From an uncultured Roseateles sp. (GTDB lineage: Bacteria; Pseudomonadota; Gammaproteobacteria; Burkholderiales; Burkholderiaceae_C): a stretch of DNA of 64,000 bases. The translations under genes and the position numbers were made by a program. The stretch lies in assembly GCF_945956965.1 (NCBI RefSeq), contig NZ_CAMFJS010000001.1, positions 1 to 64,000 of the forward strand, written 5' to 3'. This document shows positions 29,678-39,939 of this stretch, in pieces (the stretch's first letter is position 1; the number at the start of each line of letters is the position of its first letter). The notes beneath the pieces are model-generated. The model was not told the origin of the DNA. It did no database searches and was given only the letters and a program-made list of their open reading frames with translations.

Positions 29678-30595
29678 ATGGGCTTGCTGTCATTCCTTAA
29701 GCGATCAAGCAATAAGCCGGCGGCCAAGCCGGTGTCTGACACAGCCGATACGGTCCAGCAGTTGCGGGTTCGCGCACGCCGCCGCTTGATTGGCGCCGCG
29801 GTGCTGGTGGCGGTTGGGGTGATCGGCTTTCCGCTGGTGTTCGAGACCCAGCCGAGGCCCATTCCCGTCGATCTCCTGATCACCATTCCGGACAAAGATG
29901 GCGTGCCGGTGCTAAGTCCGCCGCCGGGCCTGGCGGGTAAGGTGGGCCCCAAGGTGGCGGTGGTGGAGCCGCCTGCTTTGACGCGCACGACGGAGCCTTC
30001 GCGACCCGAGCCGGTGCAGCCTGAGCCGGCAACGGCTAGCGAGCCCGTGGCGCAAGCCAAACAGCAGCCGCAGCCGGCCCCGAAGCCAAGCCCCGTAGTC
30101 GCCACAGAGGCCGCCAAGCCTGCCTCTGCGCCAAGCGCCAAGGTGGCGGCGGACAAGGCTGTTGCCAAAGCGAGCGAGAAGGCCGCCGAGAAGCAAGCCG
30201 ACAAACACGTCGACAAGCCAGCCGAGAAAGTGGCAGAAAGGCCCGCCGACAAGCCCAAGCCTCAGGCCACCAGTGCCAGCAGCCAGGAAGCCGCACGTGT
30301 GCAAGCCTTGCTGGACGGCAAGATGCCGCCCAAGCCGGAAGAGAGTAAAAAGCCTGCTGATGGAGCCACACGCGTGATCCTGCAGGTGGGCGCGTATGCG
30401 GATACGCAGGCGGCTCAAGAGGCACGGCACAAGGTCGAAAAGCTGGGCCTCAAGACATACACGCAAGAGGTGAACACGCCCGCGGGCACCCGCATCCGCG
30501 TGCGAGTGGGGCCATTCGCCAGCCGCGAGGAAGCGGACAAAGCCGCCGCCAAGGTGCGGGCCACGGGCCTGAGCACGGCTGTGCTGACGCTGTGA
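29678..30595 (+). CDS. SPOR-domain protein, DedD-like
   Basis: The protein has 305 residues. A basic cytoplasmic N-terminus is followed by one membrane helix (about residues 38-55) and a long periplasmic Pro/Ala/Lys-rich linker with runs of AEK and ADK repeats. The C-terminal SPOR domain (about 225-305, VILQVGAYADTQAAQEARHK) binds denuded septal peptidoglycan. In E. coli DedD occupies the same place between folC and cvpA and is a cell-division protein, so that role is likely here. The linker composition makes the middle unalignable. Confidence 0.9.
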   Translation: MGLLSFLKRSSNKPAAKPVSDTADTVQQLRVRARRRLIGAAVLVAVGVIGFPLVFETQPRPIPVDLLITIPDKDGVPVLSPPPGLAGKVGPKVAVVEPPALTRTTEPSRPEPVQPEPATASEPVAQAKQQPQPAPKPSPVVATEAAKPASAPSAKVAADKAVAKASEKAAEKQADKHVDKPAEKVAERPADKPKPQATSASSQEAARVQALLDGKMPPKPEESKKPADGATRVILQVGAYADTQAAQEARHKVEKLGLKTYTQEVNTPAGTRIRVRVGPFASREEADKAAAKVRATGLSTAVLTL

Positions 30596-30622
30596 GGCGG
30601 CCGCTTTCTTGCGGGGTAGCGC

Positions 30623-31111
30623 ATGGTTTGGCTTGACTGGGTTTTTCTGGCCGTGCTGGCCTTGTCCATCTTGATGGGCTTGTGGCGCGGCCTGGTGTTT
30701 GAGGTTTTGTCCTTGGCAGGCTGGGTGGTGGCCTACTTGTGCATGCCCTGGTTGGCGCCGCTGCTGCAAGAGTTTTTGCCGCAGGAGAAGCTGGGGCAGG
30801 GCCTGGCGCACGCCCTCAGCTTGGGTTTGAGTTTTGTGCTGGTCTTGCTCTTGTGGGGCATTTGCGCCAAGCTGCTGCGCAGCCTGATTCATGCCACGCC
30901 GCTGAGCGTGTTGGATCGTTTAGCGGGCGCGGGTTTTGGGATTTTGCGTGGCCTCTTGATTTGCCTCGTGGTGGTGTTGCTGGTCAGCATGACACCCGCC
31001 GTGCAGACAGAGACCTGGCTGAGTTCTCAATTGGTGCCTGGATTGCAAACCGTGATTCAGGCGGCCAAGCCGGTGTTGCCGGCCGAAGTAGTGAAATTGA
31101 TTCCGGCCTGA
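30623..31111 (+). CDS. cvpA: CvpA family inner-membrane protein
   Basis: The protein has 162 residues with four predicted membrane helices (about 5-22, 28-45, 68-88 and 108-128) and the opening [20 protein letters not shown] typical of CvpA. In E. coli CvpA is needed for colicin V production and bile/envelope stress survival; the molecular function is unknown. It lies directly before purF, as in E. coli. Confidence 0.93.
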   Translation: MVWLDWVFLAVLALSILMGLWRGLVFEVLSLAGWVVAYLCMPWLAPLLQEFLPQEKLGQGLAHALSLGLSFVLVLLLWGICAKLLRSLIHATPLSVLDRLAGAGFGILRGLLICLVVVLLVSMTPAVQTETWLSSQLVPGLQTVIQAAKPVLPAEVVKLIPA

Positions 31112-31160
31112 GCATCGTGCTTGGGCCTCGTGTTTAGAAGCAGTGAGTGAAGGAAAAGCC

Positions 31161-32669
31161 ATGTGTGGCATCGTCGGCGTGATCTCCCCCAACCCCGTCA
31201 ATCAGCTGATTTACGACGCGCTGTTGCTGCTGCAGCACCGTGGTCAGGATGCCGCCGGCATCGTCACCATGCAAGGCAATAAGTGCTTCATGCACAAGGC
31301 CCGCGGCATGGTGCGGGATGTGTTCCGCACCCGCAATATGCGCGCCTTGCCGGGCAGCATCGGCCTGGGCCAGGTTCGCTACCCCACAGCCGGCAATGCC
31401 TACAACGAAGAAGAGGCTCAGCCTTTCTACGTCAACGCGCCTTTCGGCCTGGTGCTGGTGCACAACGGCAACCTGACGAATGCGCAAAGCCTCAAGACCG
31501 AGTTGTTTGATGTGGACCGCCGCCACATCAACACCGAAAGCGACTCCGAAGTGTTGCTCAATGTGCTGGCCCATGAGCTGGAAATGGTGGCGCGCGACCT
31601 GCCGCTGACGCCCGCTGAAGTGTTCAAGGCCGTTGCCGCCGTGCACAAGCGCATCAAAGGCAGCTACGCCGTGATCGCCTTGATCGCCGGCCACGGCTTG
31701 CTGGCTTTCCGCGACCCCTACGGCATCCGCCCGTTGTGCTTCGGCCAAGCGGCGGATGGTGAATTCATGGTGGCTAGCGAGAGCGTGGCGCTGGAAGGCA
31801 CGGGCCATCAGCTGGTGCGCGATGTGGCGCCAGGCGAGGCCTTGTTCATCGACATGAAGGGTCAAATGACCAGCCAGCAATGCGCTGAGAACCCGACGCT
31901 GAACCCCTGCATGTTTGAGTTTGTCTACCTGGCCCGCCCGGACTCGGTGATGGACGGCATCTCGGTCTACCAAGCGCGCTTGAATATGGGTGAAACGCTG
32001 GCTCAGCGCCTGATCTCCACCATGCCGCCCAGCGACATCGATGTGGTGATCCCGATCCCGGAGTCGAGCCGTCCCTCGGCCATGCAACTGGCCCATCGCA
32101 TCGGCAAGCCTTACCGCGAAGGCTTTGTGAAGAACCGCTATGTCGGCCGCACCTTCATCATGCCGGGGCAGGGCGCGCGCAAGAAGTCGGTGCGCCAAAA
32201 GCTCAATGCCATTGGCCTGGAGTTCAAGAACCGCAATGTGCTGCTGGTGGATGACTCCATCGTGCGCGGCACAACCTCGAAGGAAATTGTGCAGATGGCC
32301 CGCGAGGCTGGCGCCCGCAAGGTCTATCTGGCCTCGGCCGCGCCGCCGGTGCGCTACCGCAATGTCTACGGCATCGACATGCCCACCAGCTCGGAGCTCG
32401 TGGCGCACAACCGCTCGATTGAAGAAATCCGCCAGTTCATTGGTGCCGACGCACTGATCTACCAAGACGTGGACGCGATGAAGCGCGTGGTGGCGGCCTT
32501 GCAGCCGGCCTTGAAGGGCTTTGAGGCTTCGTGCTTCGACGGCAACTACATCACCGGTGATGTGACGGCCGAGGACTTCGCCAAGATGGAGGCGCAACGG
32601 CTGAGCCAAGGCGATGAGGAAGACGGCCCGGCGCGCAGCCGCCTGGCACTGCAAAGCCGACAGGAGTGA
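31161..32669 (+). CDS. purF: Amidophosphoribosyltransferase
   Basis: The protein has 502 residues and is the first committed enzyme of purine synthesis. The mature N-terminus starts with the catalytic Cys2 ([10 protein letters not shown]), an Ntn glutaminase domain. The PRPP-binding loop of the phosphoribosyltransferase half is [17 protein letters not shown] 31161 is fixed by the need for Cys at position 2; the frame upstream has an earlier GTG start that would bury it. Confidence 0.98.
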   Translation: MCGIVGVISPNPVNQLIYDALLLLQHRGQDAAGIVTMQGNKCFMHKARGMVRDVFRTRNMRALPGSIGLGQVRYPTAGNAYNEEEAQPFYVNAPFGLVLVHNGNLTNAQSLKTELFDVDRRHINTESDSEVLLNVLAHELEMVARDLPLTPAEVFKAVAAVHKRIKGSYAVIALIAGHGLLAFRDPYGIRPLCFGQAADGEFMVASESVALEGTGHQLVRDVAPGEALFIDMKGQMTSQQCAENPTLNPCMFEFVYLARPDSVMDGISVYQARLNMGETLAQRLISTMPPSDIDVVIPIPESSRPSAMQLAHRIGKPYREGFVKNRYVGRTFIMPGQGARKKSVRQKLNAIGLEFKNRNVLLVDDSIVRGTTSKEIVQMAREAGARKVYLASAAPPVRYRNVYGIDMPTSSELVAHNRSIEEIRQFIGADALIYQDVDAMKRVVAALQPALKGFEASCFDGNYITGDVTAEDFAKMEAQRLSQGDEEDGPARSRLALQSRQE

Positions 32670-32674
32670 GCGGG

Positions 32675-33922
32675 ATGAGTTTGAGTGACGAAGAGCGCCG
32701 CATCGCCCGCGCTCGCTTGCCCGAGGGTTTGCGCCCCGAGACCTTGGCGGTGCGCACCGCGCTGGCACCCAGCCAGCATGGTGAAAATTCCGAGGCCTTG
32801 TTCCTGACCAGCGCCTTTGTGCAGCCCGACGCCGCCACCTCGGCGCAGCGTTTTGCAGCCTCTGACGACTTCACCTACGCGCGCACCAGCAACCCGACCG
32901 TCCGCAGCCTTGAAGCACGTCTGGCGGCGATGGAAGGCACCGAAGCCGCCATAGCTACCGCAACCGGCATGAGCGCCATCCTGCTGCTCGGCATGGGCCT
33001 GCTGAAAGCGGGCGACCATGTGATTTGCTCGCGCTCGGTGTTCGGGTCGACGATCAATCTGTTCGCCAAGGAGTTCGGCAAGTTCGGTGTCGAGACCACG
33101 TTCGTCTCGCAGACCGATCCGGCTGAATGGCAGGCCGCTGTCCGGCCTACGACCAAGCTGTTGTTCGCCGAGACGCCGACCAATCCTCTGACCGAGGTGT
33201 GCGACATCCAGGCGCTGGCCGATATCGCCCACGCGGCCGGTGCCTTGCTGGCGGTGGACAACACCTATTCGACGCCCGCACTGCAACGGCCGGTCGAATT
33301 CGGTGCCGATGTCGTCATGCACTCGGCGACCAAGTACATGGACGGCCAGGGCCGCGTGATGGCCGGTGCCTTGTGTGGCCCGAATCGTCTGATCCGTGAC
33401 GTGTTCGGCCCGGTGCTGCGCACAGTCGGCATGACCTTGTCGCCCTTTAACGCCTGGGTTGTGCTGAAGGGCTTGGAGACCTTGAGCTTGCGCATGAAGG
33501 CACAGAGCGATCAAGCATTGGCCGTGGCCCGTTGGCTCGAAGCCCGCCCCGAGGTCGCTCGCGTCTACTACCCGACGCTGGCCTCGCATCCACAGCACGA
33601 TTTGGCGATGCGCCAGCAGTCGGGGCAGGGCGGTGCGGTACTGTCCTTCGAGCTGCATGCCGATTCACCTGAAGCGGCACGGGCGGCGGCCTTCCACATC
33701 ATCGACAGCACCCGCGTGCTGAGCGTCGCCACCAATCTGGGCGACACCAAGTCCATCATCACCCACCCGGCCACCACCTCGCATGGGCGCTTGTCTGACG
33801 CACAGCGCCAAGCCGCTGGCATCAGCCAAGGCTTGATCCGCCTGGCCGTTGGTCTGGAACATGTGGACGACATCACCGACGACCTGCTTCGCGGTCTATC
33901 AACTTTGAATCACTCGAAATGA
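32675..33922 (+). CDS. metZ: O-succinylhomoserine sulfhydrylase
   Basis: The protein has 415 residues and is a Cys/Met-metabolism PLP enzyme. It makes homocysteine from O-succinylhomoserine and sulfide. The PLP lysine is K220 in [12 protein letters not shown]. It resembles MetZ rather than MetB or MetC in the N-terminal [18 protein letters not shown] segment and in its downstream position after purF, a Pseudomonas and betaproteobacterial arrangement. GGAG lies 8 bases before ATG 32675. The stop overlaps gltX (ATGA). Confidence 0.94.
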   Translation: MSLSDEERRIARARLPEGLRPETLAVRTALAPSQHGENSEALFLTSAFVQPDAATSAQRFAASDDFTYARTSNPTVRSLEARLAAMEGTEAAIATATGMSAILLLGMGLLKAGDHVICSRSVFGSTINLFAKEFGKFGVETTFVSQTDPAEWQAAVRPTTKLLFAETPTNPLTEVCDIQALADIAHAAGALLAVDNTYSTPALQRPVEFGADVVMHSATKYMDGQGRVMAGALCGPNRLIRDVFGPVLRTVGMTLSPFNAWVVLKGLETLSLRMKAQSDQALAVARWLEARPEVARVYYPTLASHPQHDLAMRQQSGQGGAVLSFELHADSPEAARAAAFHIIDSTRVLSVATNLGDTKSIITHPATTSHGRLSDAQRQAAGISQGLIRLAVGLEHVDDITDDLLRGLSTLNHSK

Positions 33923-35319
33923 GCCAAGCCATCACTCCCGTCCGCACCCGTATTGCGCCGTCGCCGACCGGTTTCCTGCATCTGGGCACGGCCCGCACTG
34001 CCTTGTTCTCCTGGGCCTATGCCCGCCATTTCGGTGGTGAGTTCGTGCTGCGCATCGAAGACACCGATGTGGCCCGCTCCACGCAAGATTCGGTGGATCA
34101 GATCATCGCCTCCATGAACTGGCTTGGCCTGACTTACGACGAAGGCCCGATCTATCAGATGCAGCGTCTGGATCGCTACAAAGCCGTGGTGGACAGCATG
34201 CTGGCGGCCGGCACCGCTTACCGCTGCTACTGCTCGCCGGAAGAGTTGGAAGCGATGCGCGAAGGCCAGCGTGCGCGCGGTGAGAAGACCGGCTATGACG
34301 GCCGTTGGCGCCCGGCCCCCGGCAAGGTGCTGCCACCCGTGCCGGAAGGGGTGGCGCCGGTGATCCGTTTCATGAACCCGCCCGAAGGCGATGTGACATG
34401 GGACGATCTGGTCAAAGGCCCCATCACCATCAATAACCGCGAGATCGATGACTTAATCATCGTGCGGCCCGATGGCGTGCCGACCTACAACTTCTGCGTG
34501 GTCGTCGATGACTGGGACATGAAGATCAGCCACGTCTTCCGTGGTGACGAGCACGTTAACAACACCCCCTGGCAGATCAATATCTTCAATGCCCTGGGCG
34601 CACCGTTGCCCAAGTTCGGCCACTTCCCGGTGATCCTGGGCGACGACGGCTTGAAGTTGTCCAAGCGCCGCGGCGCTGTCAGCGTCACCAATTACGAAGA
34701 AATGGGCTATCTGCCCGAGGCCATGCTCAACTATCTGTCCCGCCTGGGCTGGAGTCATGGTGATGATGAGTTGTACTCGCGTGAGCAATTGGTGGCTTGG
34801 TTCGACGGCACCCATCTGAACAAGAGCCCGGCGCAGTGGGACCCTGCCAAGCTGGAGTGGGTCAATAGCCACTACATGAAGCAAGCTGAGGATGGCCGCC
34901 TGGCAAGCCTGGTGCAGACGCAGTTGCTCAAGCGTGGCATCAGTGCGGAACTGCCCCAGCTCACAGCCATGGCAGCTTTGTTCAAAGACCGCTGCGCCAC
35001 CACGGCGGCCTTGGCCGATTGGCTGGCCATGTACTTCGGCGATGTCAGCCCGAGTTCCGAAGATCTGGCTGCCCATGTCACTGATGCGGTCAAACCGGCT
35101 TTAGCGACCTTCGCCGATAAGCTGAGCGCCATTGAGTGGAACAAAGCAGCCATTGCCGCAGCCATCAAGGAAACGATCGCCGCCCATGGTCTGAAGATGC
35201 CTCAACTGGCCATGCCGGTGCGTGCTTTGGTGTGTGGCCGAGTGCAAACGCCCAGCGTGGATGCGGTGCTGGAACTGTTTGATAAAGAAATTGTCATCAA
35301 ACGCTTGCGCAGCGCCTAA
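33919..35319 (+). CDS. gltX: Glutamate--tRNA ligase
   Basis: The protein has 466 residues and is a class I synthetase. The HIGH-type motif is [12 protein letters not shown] (residues 15-26) and the KMSKS-type motif is LKLSKRRG. It charges tRNA-Glu and is followed 115 bp later by a tRNA cluster that includes tRNA-Glu(TTC). The promoter of that cluster appears to lie in its last codons. The start overlaps metZ by four bases. Confidence 0.97.
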   Translation: MSQAITPVRTRIAPSPTGFLHLGTARTALFSWAYARHFGGEFVLRIEDTDVARSTQDSVDQIIASMNWLGLTYDEGPIYQMQRLDRYKAVVDSMLAAGTAYRCYCSPEELEAMREGQRARGEKTGYDGRWRPAPGKVLPPVPEGVAPVIRFMNPPEGDVTWDDLVKGPITINNREIDDLIIVRPDGVPTYNFCVVVDDWDMKISHVFRGDEHVNNTPWQINIFNALGAPLPKFGHFPVILGDDGLKLSKRRGAVSVTNYEEMGYLPEAMLNYLSRLGWSHGDDELYSREQLVAWFDGTHLNKSPAQWDPAKLEWVNSHYMKQAEDGRLASLVQTQLLKRGISAELPQLTAMAALFKDRCATTAALADWLAMYFGDVSPSSEDLAAHVTDAVKPALATFADKLSAIEWNKAAIAAAIKETIAAHGLKMPQLAMPVRALVCGRVQTPSVDAVLELFDKEIVIKRLRSA

Positions 35320-35334
35320 ATTTCGTTCTACAAT
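35305..35334 (+). promoter_or_regulatory. Promoter candidate for the first tRNA triad
   Basis: TTGCGC (35305-35310) and TACAAT (35329-35334) are separated by 18 bp. The -35 box lies inside the gltX 3' end. Transcription would start near 35341, about 95 bases before the first mature tRNA. Confidence 0.5.
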
Positions 35335-35434
35335 CTACGTCTTGCTTGAACAGCGCGAAACATCAAAACGCTGCTTTGAGTCAAATGAGAGTCTGGCGAG
35401 CTAGATTTCTTGTGAGGCGCAGAGTAAAGAGTTT

Positions 35435-35510
<76 letters not shown>

Positions 35511-35608
35511 AAAGTATTAGATTTAAAAATTTATACTCTAAGTGGCGCGCAGTTCAGTAAGTAGCGATAATGTTGTGTATAATGCGCAGCAGTATTAAAG
35601 AAGGTTTA

Positions 35609-35684
35609 GTCCCCTTCGTCTAGAGGCCTAGGACACCACCCTTTCACGGTGACTACAGGGGTTCGAATCCCCTAGGGGACGCCA
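35609..35684 (+). tRNA. tRNA-Glu (anticodon TTC), copy 1
   Basis: The 76-nt cloverleaf has acceptor GTCCCCT/AGGGGAC, anticodon loop CTTTCAC (TTC), T-arm GGGTTCGAATCCC and an encoded CCA. A TATAAT word lies 26 bases upstream (35578-35583) but has no good -35. Confidence 0.97.
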
Positions 35685-35784
35685 AGTTTGATAAGGCTTG
35701 GTAAATGTTTGAGAGATTAGAAATAATCTGAAAATATTTACAAAACTTGTCGGTGAGTGCTGATATAATATTGGCTCTTCATCT

Positions 35785-35861
35785 GGAGTGGTAGTTCAGT
35801 TGGTTAGAATACCGGCCTGTCACGCCGGGGGTCGCGGGTTCGAGTCCCGTCCACTCCGCCA
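35785..35861 (+). tRNA. tRNA-Asp (anticodon GTC), copy 1
   Basis: The 77-nt cloverleaf has acceptor GGAGTGG/CCACTCC, anticodon loop CTGTCAC (GTC), T-arm GGGTTCGAGTCCC and an encoded CCA. Confidence 0.97.
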
Positions 35862-35923
35862 ACGTATTGAATGCATAGATTTATGTCTGTGTATGTGTTT
35901 GAAGGCTCAACTTAATGAGTCGA

Positions 35924-35953
35924 CAAGCGGCCAAGAGATTGGCCGCTTGCATT
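35924..35953 (+). terminator. Terminator after the first tRNA triad
   Basis: CAAGCGGCCAA (35924-35934) pairs perfectly with TTGGCCGCTTG (35939-35949) around GAGA, followed by CATTT. It is strong in stem but weak in T-tail. It suggests the two triads are separate transcripts. Confidence 0.65.
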
Positions 35954-36013
35954 TAAGAGTTGAGTTTAGAGTTTTAGCTTGAACGGCGCGATGCCCGCAT
36001 TCTGACAAGATTC

Positions 36014-36089
<76 letters not shown>

Positions 36090-36158
36090 TGATCTCATCC
36101 TGAGGGTGAAATCAAGGCGGCGCGCGGTTCGGGTGTGAATTGAAAATTAGAAGGTTTA

Positions 36159-36234
36159 GTCCCCTTCGTCTAGAGGCCTAGGACACCACCCTTTCACGGT
36201 GACTACAGGGGTTCGAATCCCCTAGGGGACGCCA
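36159..36234 (+). tRNA. tRNA-Glu (anticodon TTC), copy 2
   Basis: 76 nt, identical to copy 1, with conserved flanks on both sides. Confidence 0.97.
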
Positions 36235-36306
36235 AGTTTGATAAGGCTTGGTAACTGCTAGCAGTTACATAACTTATCGATGTTGTGAAACTATATTCGC
36301 ACATCT

Positions 36307-36383
36307 GGAGTGGTAGTTCAGTTGGTTAGAATACCGGCCTGTCACGCCGGGGGTCGCGGGTTCGAGTCCCGTCCACTCCGCCA
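36307..36383 (+). tRNA. tRNA-Asp (anticodon GTC), copy 2
   Basis: 77 nt, identical to copy 1. It is followed within 8 bases by a strong terminator. Confidence 0.97.
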
Positions 36384-36390
36384 ACATTTT

Positions 36391-36423
36391 AAAAGCCCCG
36401 ATAACTTGTTATCGGGGCTTTTT
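36391..36423 (+). terminator. Intrinsic terminator after the second tRNA triad
   Basis: AAGCCCCGATAA (36393-36404) pairs perfectly with TTATCGGGGCTT (36409-36420), with T residues to 36423 and A residues upstream. It could work in both directions, also stopping transcripts from the convergent lexA side. Confidence 0.9.
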
Positions 36424-36488
36424 CTTTTCCTGAGTATTTAACTGGCAAACAGAATTAGATTGGAATGGGGGCGCTTCGGGCCTGTGAT

Positions 36489-36522
36489 GATCGGCAAGAG
36501 TATGTGCATACTCGTGCCGATC
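36489..36522. repeat. 34-bp near-perfect palindrome between tRNA cluster and lexA
   Basis: GATCGGCA (36489-36496) and GAGTATG (36498-36504) pair with CATACTC (36507-36513) and TGCCGATC (36515-36522), leaving one mismatch and a 2-base centre. GTGCCGATCA recurs once more at 36531. No T-run follows on either strand, so it is not a standard terminator. It may be a protein-binding site or a cruciform-forming element. Confidence 0.6.
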
Positions 36523-36580
36523 ATTCCCCAAGTGCCGATCAATCGCCCCTAGGCGGCTATCTACGGGCCGGCCAGTCGCC

Positions 36581-37324
36581 TCAATTAAATAGGCTGTTGC
36601 GAATCAAGCCGACAGCCAGGCCTTCCAACGCAAAGCTGTCTTCATCCGTTTTCGATATCAGTATGGGTTCGAACTCGGGATTCTCAGGATGCAACTCAAT
36701 ACCGTTGCGGCCGCGCTGATAGCGCTTGACCGTCACTTCGTCGCCTAGGCGCGCCACAACGATTTGGCCATTCTTGGCTTCGCTGCATTTCTGCACCGCG
36801 AGCAGGTCGCCGTCCAGAATGCCGATGTCCTTCATGCTCATGCCTTTGACCTTGAGCAGAAAGTCGGGGCGACGAGCGAACATGCTGGCTTCAACGGTAT
36901 AGCTTTGTTCGATGTGTTCCTGCGCCAGGATGGGGTGGCCAGCCGCCACGCGCCCGACCAAAGGCAGGGTCAACTGGGCCAAACTGGCGAGCGGCAGCGA
37001 AAACTGGGTGGCTGACTGGCCCTTCAAACGACTGCCGCCAGCAGAAATACCGCTGGCGCGTGCCTCTTTGGCATCGCGCGCTTCATTCAGCGCACGCAGG
37101 GTGCCCGATTTGAGGCGAATGCCGCGCGATGTGCCGCCCACCAATTCAATGGCGCCCTTGCGCGCCAAGGCTTGCAGATGCTCTTCCGCCGCATTGGCCG
37201 ACTTGAAGCCGAGCTCGGCCGCGATTTCGGCGCGGGTGGGTGGGGCGCCAGTCAATTCGATGGCTTGGCGCACCAGATCCAGAATTTGCTGTTGGCGCGG
37301 CGTGAGTTTGGGGCTGTCGTCCAT
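36581..37324 (-). CDS. lexA: LexA repressor
   Basis: The protein has 247 residues. The N-terminal winged helix spans residues 7-70 ([17 protein letters not shown]), and the C-terminal half is an S24 self-cleaving domain. The cleavage bond is Ala128-Gly129 (RVAAGHP), the nucleophile Ser163 (GMSM) and the general base Lys200 (EVTVK). It represses SOS genes and is cleaved when RecA is activated. The interdomain linker (about residues 75-115) is long compared with the 202-residue E. coli protein. ATG 37324 is chosen over the longer frame because the HTH begins directly after it and GAGG precedes it. Two LexA boxes lie upstream. Confidence 0.97.
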   Translation of the reverse strand: MDDSPKLTPRQQQILDLVRQAIELTGAPPTRAEIAAELGFKSANAAEEHLQALARKGAIELVGGTSRGIRLKSGTLRALNEARDAKEARASGISAGGSRLKGQSATQFSLPLASLAQLTLPLVGRVAAGHPILAQEHIEQSYTVEASMFARRPDFLLKVKGMSMKDIGILDGDLLAVQKCSEAKNGQIVVARLGDEVTVKRYQRGRNGIELHPENPEFEPILISKTDEDSFALEGLAVGLIRNSLFN

Positions 37325-37358
37325 ATCGGTCCTCGTTTGTGATCCAATGATCAACTGC

Positions 37359-37374
37359 CTGAATATATATCCAG
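37359..37374. promoter_or_regulatory. LexA box 1
   Basis: CTGAATATATATCCAG matches CTG-N10-CAG with an AT-rich core, 35 bp upstream of the lexA start. It should mediate autoregulation. Confidence 0.7.
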
Positions 37375-37377
37375 TAG

Positions 37378-37393
37378 CTGTATTTTCATCCAG
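37378..37393. promoter_or_regulatory. LexA box 2
   Basis: CTGTATTTTCATCCAG matches CTG-N10-CAG, 19 bp (nearly two helical turns) from box 1 and only 14 bp before the asparaginase start. Tandem boxes upstream of lexA are known from E. coli. Confidence 0.7.
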
Positions 37394-37407
37394 TCGAATC
37401 AAGAAAA

Positions 37408-38388
37408 ATGTCAATGAGCGCCGAAAAATCAAGCACAGCGGCGGCCAGCCCGCTCTCCCATGCGTCCGGGTTGGTCGTCATTTTGGGGACCGGCGGCACG
37501 ATCGCGGGTACCGCGGTCAACGCTGCCGACAATGTGGGCTACCAAGCCGCGCAACTCGGAGTCGGGCATTTAGTCCAGGCGGTGCCTGCGCTGGCCAGCC
37601 ATCGGCTGGAAATGCAACAAGTGGCGCAGTTGGATAGCAAGGACATGGACTTCGCCACATGGCAGCGCCTCGCGCAAGCGGTGGCCGCACATCTGGCGCG
37701 CCCCGAAGTGGCCGGCATTGTCATCACCCATGGCACCGACACGCTGGAAGAGACGGCCTACTTTTTGCAACGCGTGCTGGCGCCGACTAAGCCGGTGGTG
37801 CTGACCTGCGCGATGCGCCCGGCCACGGCCTTGCAGGCAGATGGTCCGCAGAATCTGCTGGATGCCGTGGTGTTGGCGCAGGATGCGCGGGCCTCAGGTG
37901 TGGTGGTGATGGCTGCAGGCCGCGTCCATGCCGCCGAGCAAGTGCAAAAAGCGCACAGCTACCGCATCGATGCCTTTCGCTCCCGTGACGACGCGCTTTG
38001 CGGTGTGATGGAAGAGGGGGCTTTGCGTGAGTGGGGCGCTTGGCCGCGAGGGGCTGCTTTGGGGCTGGACCGTATCGCCAAGCCCGCGGATCAGTGGCCG
38101 CAAGTTCAGATTGTGCTGAACCATGTGGGCGCTGACGGGCTGCTGGTGGATGCCTTGGTGGCGATGGGTTGTGCTGGCTTGGTGGTGGCAGGCACGGGCA
38201 ATGGCACCGTGAGCGATCGCCTGACGCAGGCCTTGTTGCGTGCTCAGGCCAAGGGGGTGCGGGTGCTGCGCTGCAGCCGCTGCGATGCCGGGCCGGTGAT
38301 TGGTGGTGATGACAGCGGCCTGCTTGGTGCAGGCGCGCTGTCCGCCGTCAAAGCCAGGGTGGAGCTGACGCTTCAGCTCCTGGCCTGA
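37408..38388 (+). CDS. Asparaginase
   Basis: The protein has 326 residues and hydrolyses asparagine to aspartate and ammonia. Both catalytic threonine motifs are present: GTGGTIAGT near residue 27-35 and [11 protein letters not shown] near 108-118. There is no signal peptide, so it is probably cytoplasmic despite resembling type II enzymes in sequence. The pair of ATGs at 37408 and 37414 leaves the start slightly open. It is divergent from lexA, and the second LexA box lies where its promoter should be, so DNA-damage control is possible but unproven. Confidence 0.93.
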   Translation: MSMSAEKSSTAAASPLSHASGLVVILGTGGTIAGTAVNAADNVGYQAAQLGVGHLVQAVPALASHRLEMQQVAQLDSKDMDFATWQRLAQAVAAHLARPEVAGIVITHGTDTLEETAYFLQRVLAPTKPVVLTCAMRPATALQADGPQNLLDAVVLAQDARASGVVVMAAGRVHAAEQVQKAHSYRIDAFRSRDDALCGVMEEGALREWGAWPRGAALGLDRIAKPADQWPQVQIVLNHVGADGLLVDALVAMGCAGLVVAGTGNGTVSDRLTQALLRAQAKGVRVLRCSRCDAGPVIGGDDSGLLGAGALSAVKARVELTLQLLA

Positions 38389-38407
38389 CCCACGACCATT
38401 TCCCTGA

Positions 38408-39862
38408 TCAGATGTTTTTGGACGCCCGGCGACGGGCGGCAGCTAAGGGGATGCCTGCCATCAAGCCGGCCAGCAGCAGCGCATAGCTGCCGGGTTCCGG
38501 CACAGCGCTGATTTGCTGGGGCACATAGGCTGAGCCATTCAGATCCGCATCGCTGAAGGCGAACACATACCATTGGTTGGGGTTGTTCAGGCCCTTGGGC
38601 GAGCTGGCCAGGAAGTCGTTGTCATTGGCGATGTAGAGGGTATGCTTGAGCACGCCGCCGACCATGATGTCTTCGCCGAAGCTCATGCCTTCGAGCTTGG
38701 CTGGGATCTGCGCATCGCTGATGCCTTGGGCATTCAGGGCTTGCTTGAGGTCCAGGAACAGGCTCTTGGCCGGTGCCAGGGCCAGCAAATTGCTCTCGCC
38801 GGAGATGCCGCTGACGTCGGCCGCATTAGCCAGATCCACTTTGTAAATACTCTTGAACTTGGCGGTCGAGTCGTCGCCCAAGCCCTTGCCATCACGCTCC
38901 AGCACCAGAAACTCGTGATTGTTCAGCGCCAGAATTTCGCTGCTGTTGTAGTTCTTTTTGGTGATGGGATCGTAGTTGTTGTAGGCGAATTGCTTGGTGG
39001 CGCCGGTGGCAATGTCGATGCTGATGAAACGGTTGGCGGCGCCGCCATCACCGCCGTCTTGCGCCAGCGGGCTTTGCATAAAGCCCATCAAGGTCTTGCC
39101 GTCGGGCGTGATGGCCAGGCCTTCCATGCCCTTGTTGGTGACGCGTCCGCTGCTGCTGTTGTTGGCAATCTCGAGGGCGCCTTGGGCGTTTTGCTGGCTG
39201 ATGCCCAGATTGGCCGGCAGGACGAATGACTTGATGCGGGCGCCCGTGGCGCGGTCGAACTGATAGACGGCGGGGCCGTATTCATCGCTGACGAAAACGC
39301 TGCGGCCATCGTTCGAGAGGCGCAGGCCTTCCGGGTCCAGGCGGGCATTGCTGCTGTTCAAAGAGCCACCAGCGCCGAAGGCATCGGAGCGGCCGGTGAA
39401 ATAGTTCTTGCCGTCTTTGCTCAAGCTCGGTGCGCTGCCGTAGTTCAAAGCGCTGGCACTGTAGAGCAAGGTCGTGGCGTTCAGCTTGGCGCCCAAGGTG
39501 TAGGGCAGGGCGCCGCCGGCTGATGCGATCAGGCTCAGCTGCACGGTTTGCAGGCGGGGAATGAAGGAGGCGGTATTGTCGACCGCCGTGTTCCAAGCCG
39601 TGGCATTGGGGCCACGGTCGGGCAGTGCGATGAAGGTGTTGCCGCCGGCCCAGGCCAGGGCGGAACCCATGCCGCCGAGCAGATCGCCGGCCACGCCGTT
39701 CTCAAGCGGGGCGCTTTGGCCAGAGAGGTCGTGCAGCGAGCCACTCAGGCTGCCGGTGGCCACCAAGCTGATGGCAGCGGCGGCCGGCGTGGCGGCTGCG
39801 GCAGTCGCCAGGCCGAGGGCGATCAGGCTGGCGAGTCGTTGAAGGGCGTGCTTGGAGCTCAT
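38408..39862 (-). CDS. Phytase/esterase-like protein with PEP-CTERM anchor
   Basis: The protein has 484 residues. It has a signal peptide (about residues 1-30, ending ATPAAAA) and a beta-propeller-like body of the esterase-like-activity-of-phytase family (GLRLSNDGRSVFVSDEYGPA, KGMEGLAITPDGKTL, EFLVLERDGKG). The C-terminal PEP-CTERM tail spans residues 451-484: VPEPGSYALLL, hydrophobic helix, then AAARRRASK. PEP-CTERM proteins are cut and anchored by the exosortase XrtA; the XrtA-linked genes prsK and the sugar transferase are at the right end of this window. ATG 39862 is used because the frame upstream needs a TTG and has no signal. The substrate is unknown. Confidence 0.9.
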   Translation of the reverse strand: MSSKHALQRLASLIALGLATAAAATPAAAAISLVATGSLSGSLHDLSGQSAPLENGVAGDLLGGMGSALAWAGGNTFIALPDRGPNATAWNTAVDNTASFIPRLQTVQLSLIASAGGALPYTLGAKLNATTLLYSASALNYGSAPSLSKDGKNYFTGRSDAFGAGGSLNSSNARLDPEGLRLSNDGRSVFVSDEYGPAVYQFDRATGARIKSFVLPANLGISQQNAQGALEIANNSSSGRVTNKGMEGLAITPDGKTLMGFMQSPLAQDGGDGGAANRFISIDIATGATKQFAYNNYDPITKKNYNSSEILALNNHEFLVLERDGKGLGDDSTAKFKSIYKVDLANAADVSGISGESNLLALAPAKSLFLDLKQALNAQGISDAQIPAKLEGMSFGEDIMVGGVLKHTLYIANDNDFLASSPKGLNNPNQWYVFAFSDADLNGSAYVPQQISAVPEPGSYALLLAGLMAGIPLAAARRRASKNI

Positions 39863-39939
39863 GGCTTGACCTTTGTGGAAGATGTTCGACAAAGCTTCAA
39901 ACCATAGAGCCCCTTCGTGACTCCCTTGTGACGAGGTTT

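Noticed and set aside
31134-32768. 544-codon minus-strand frame opposite purF
   Set aside because: Antisense shadow of a conserved gene with no motif.
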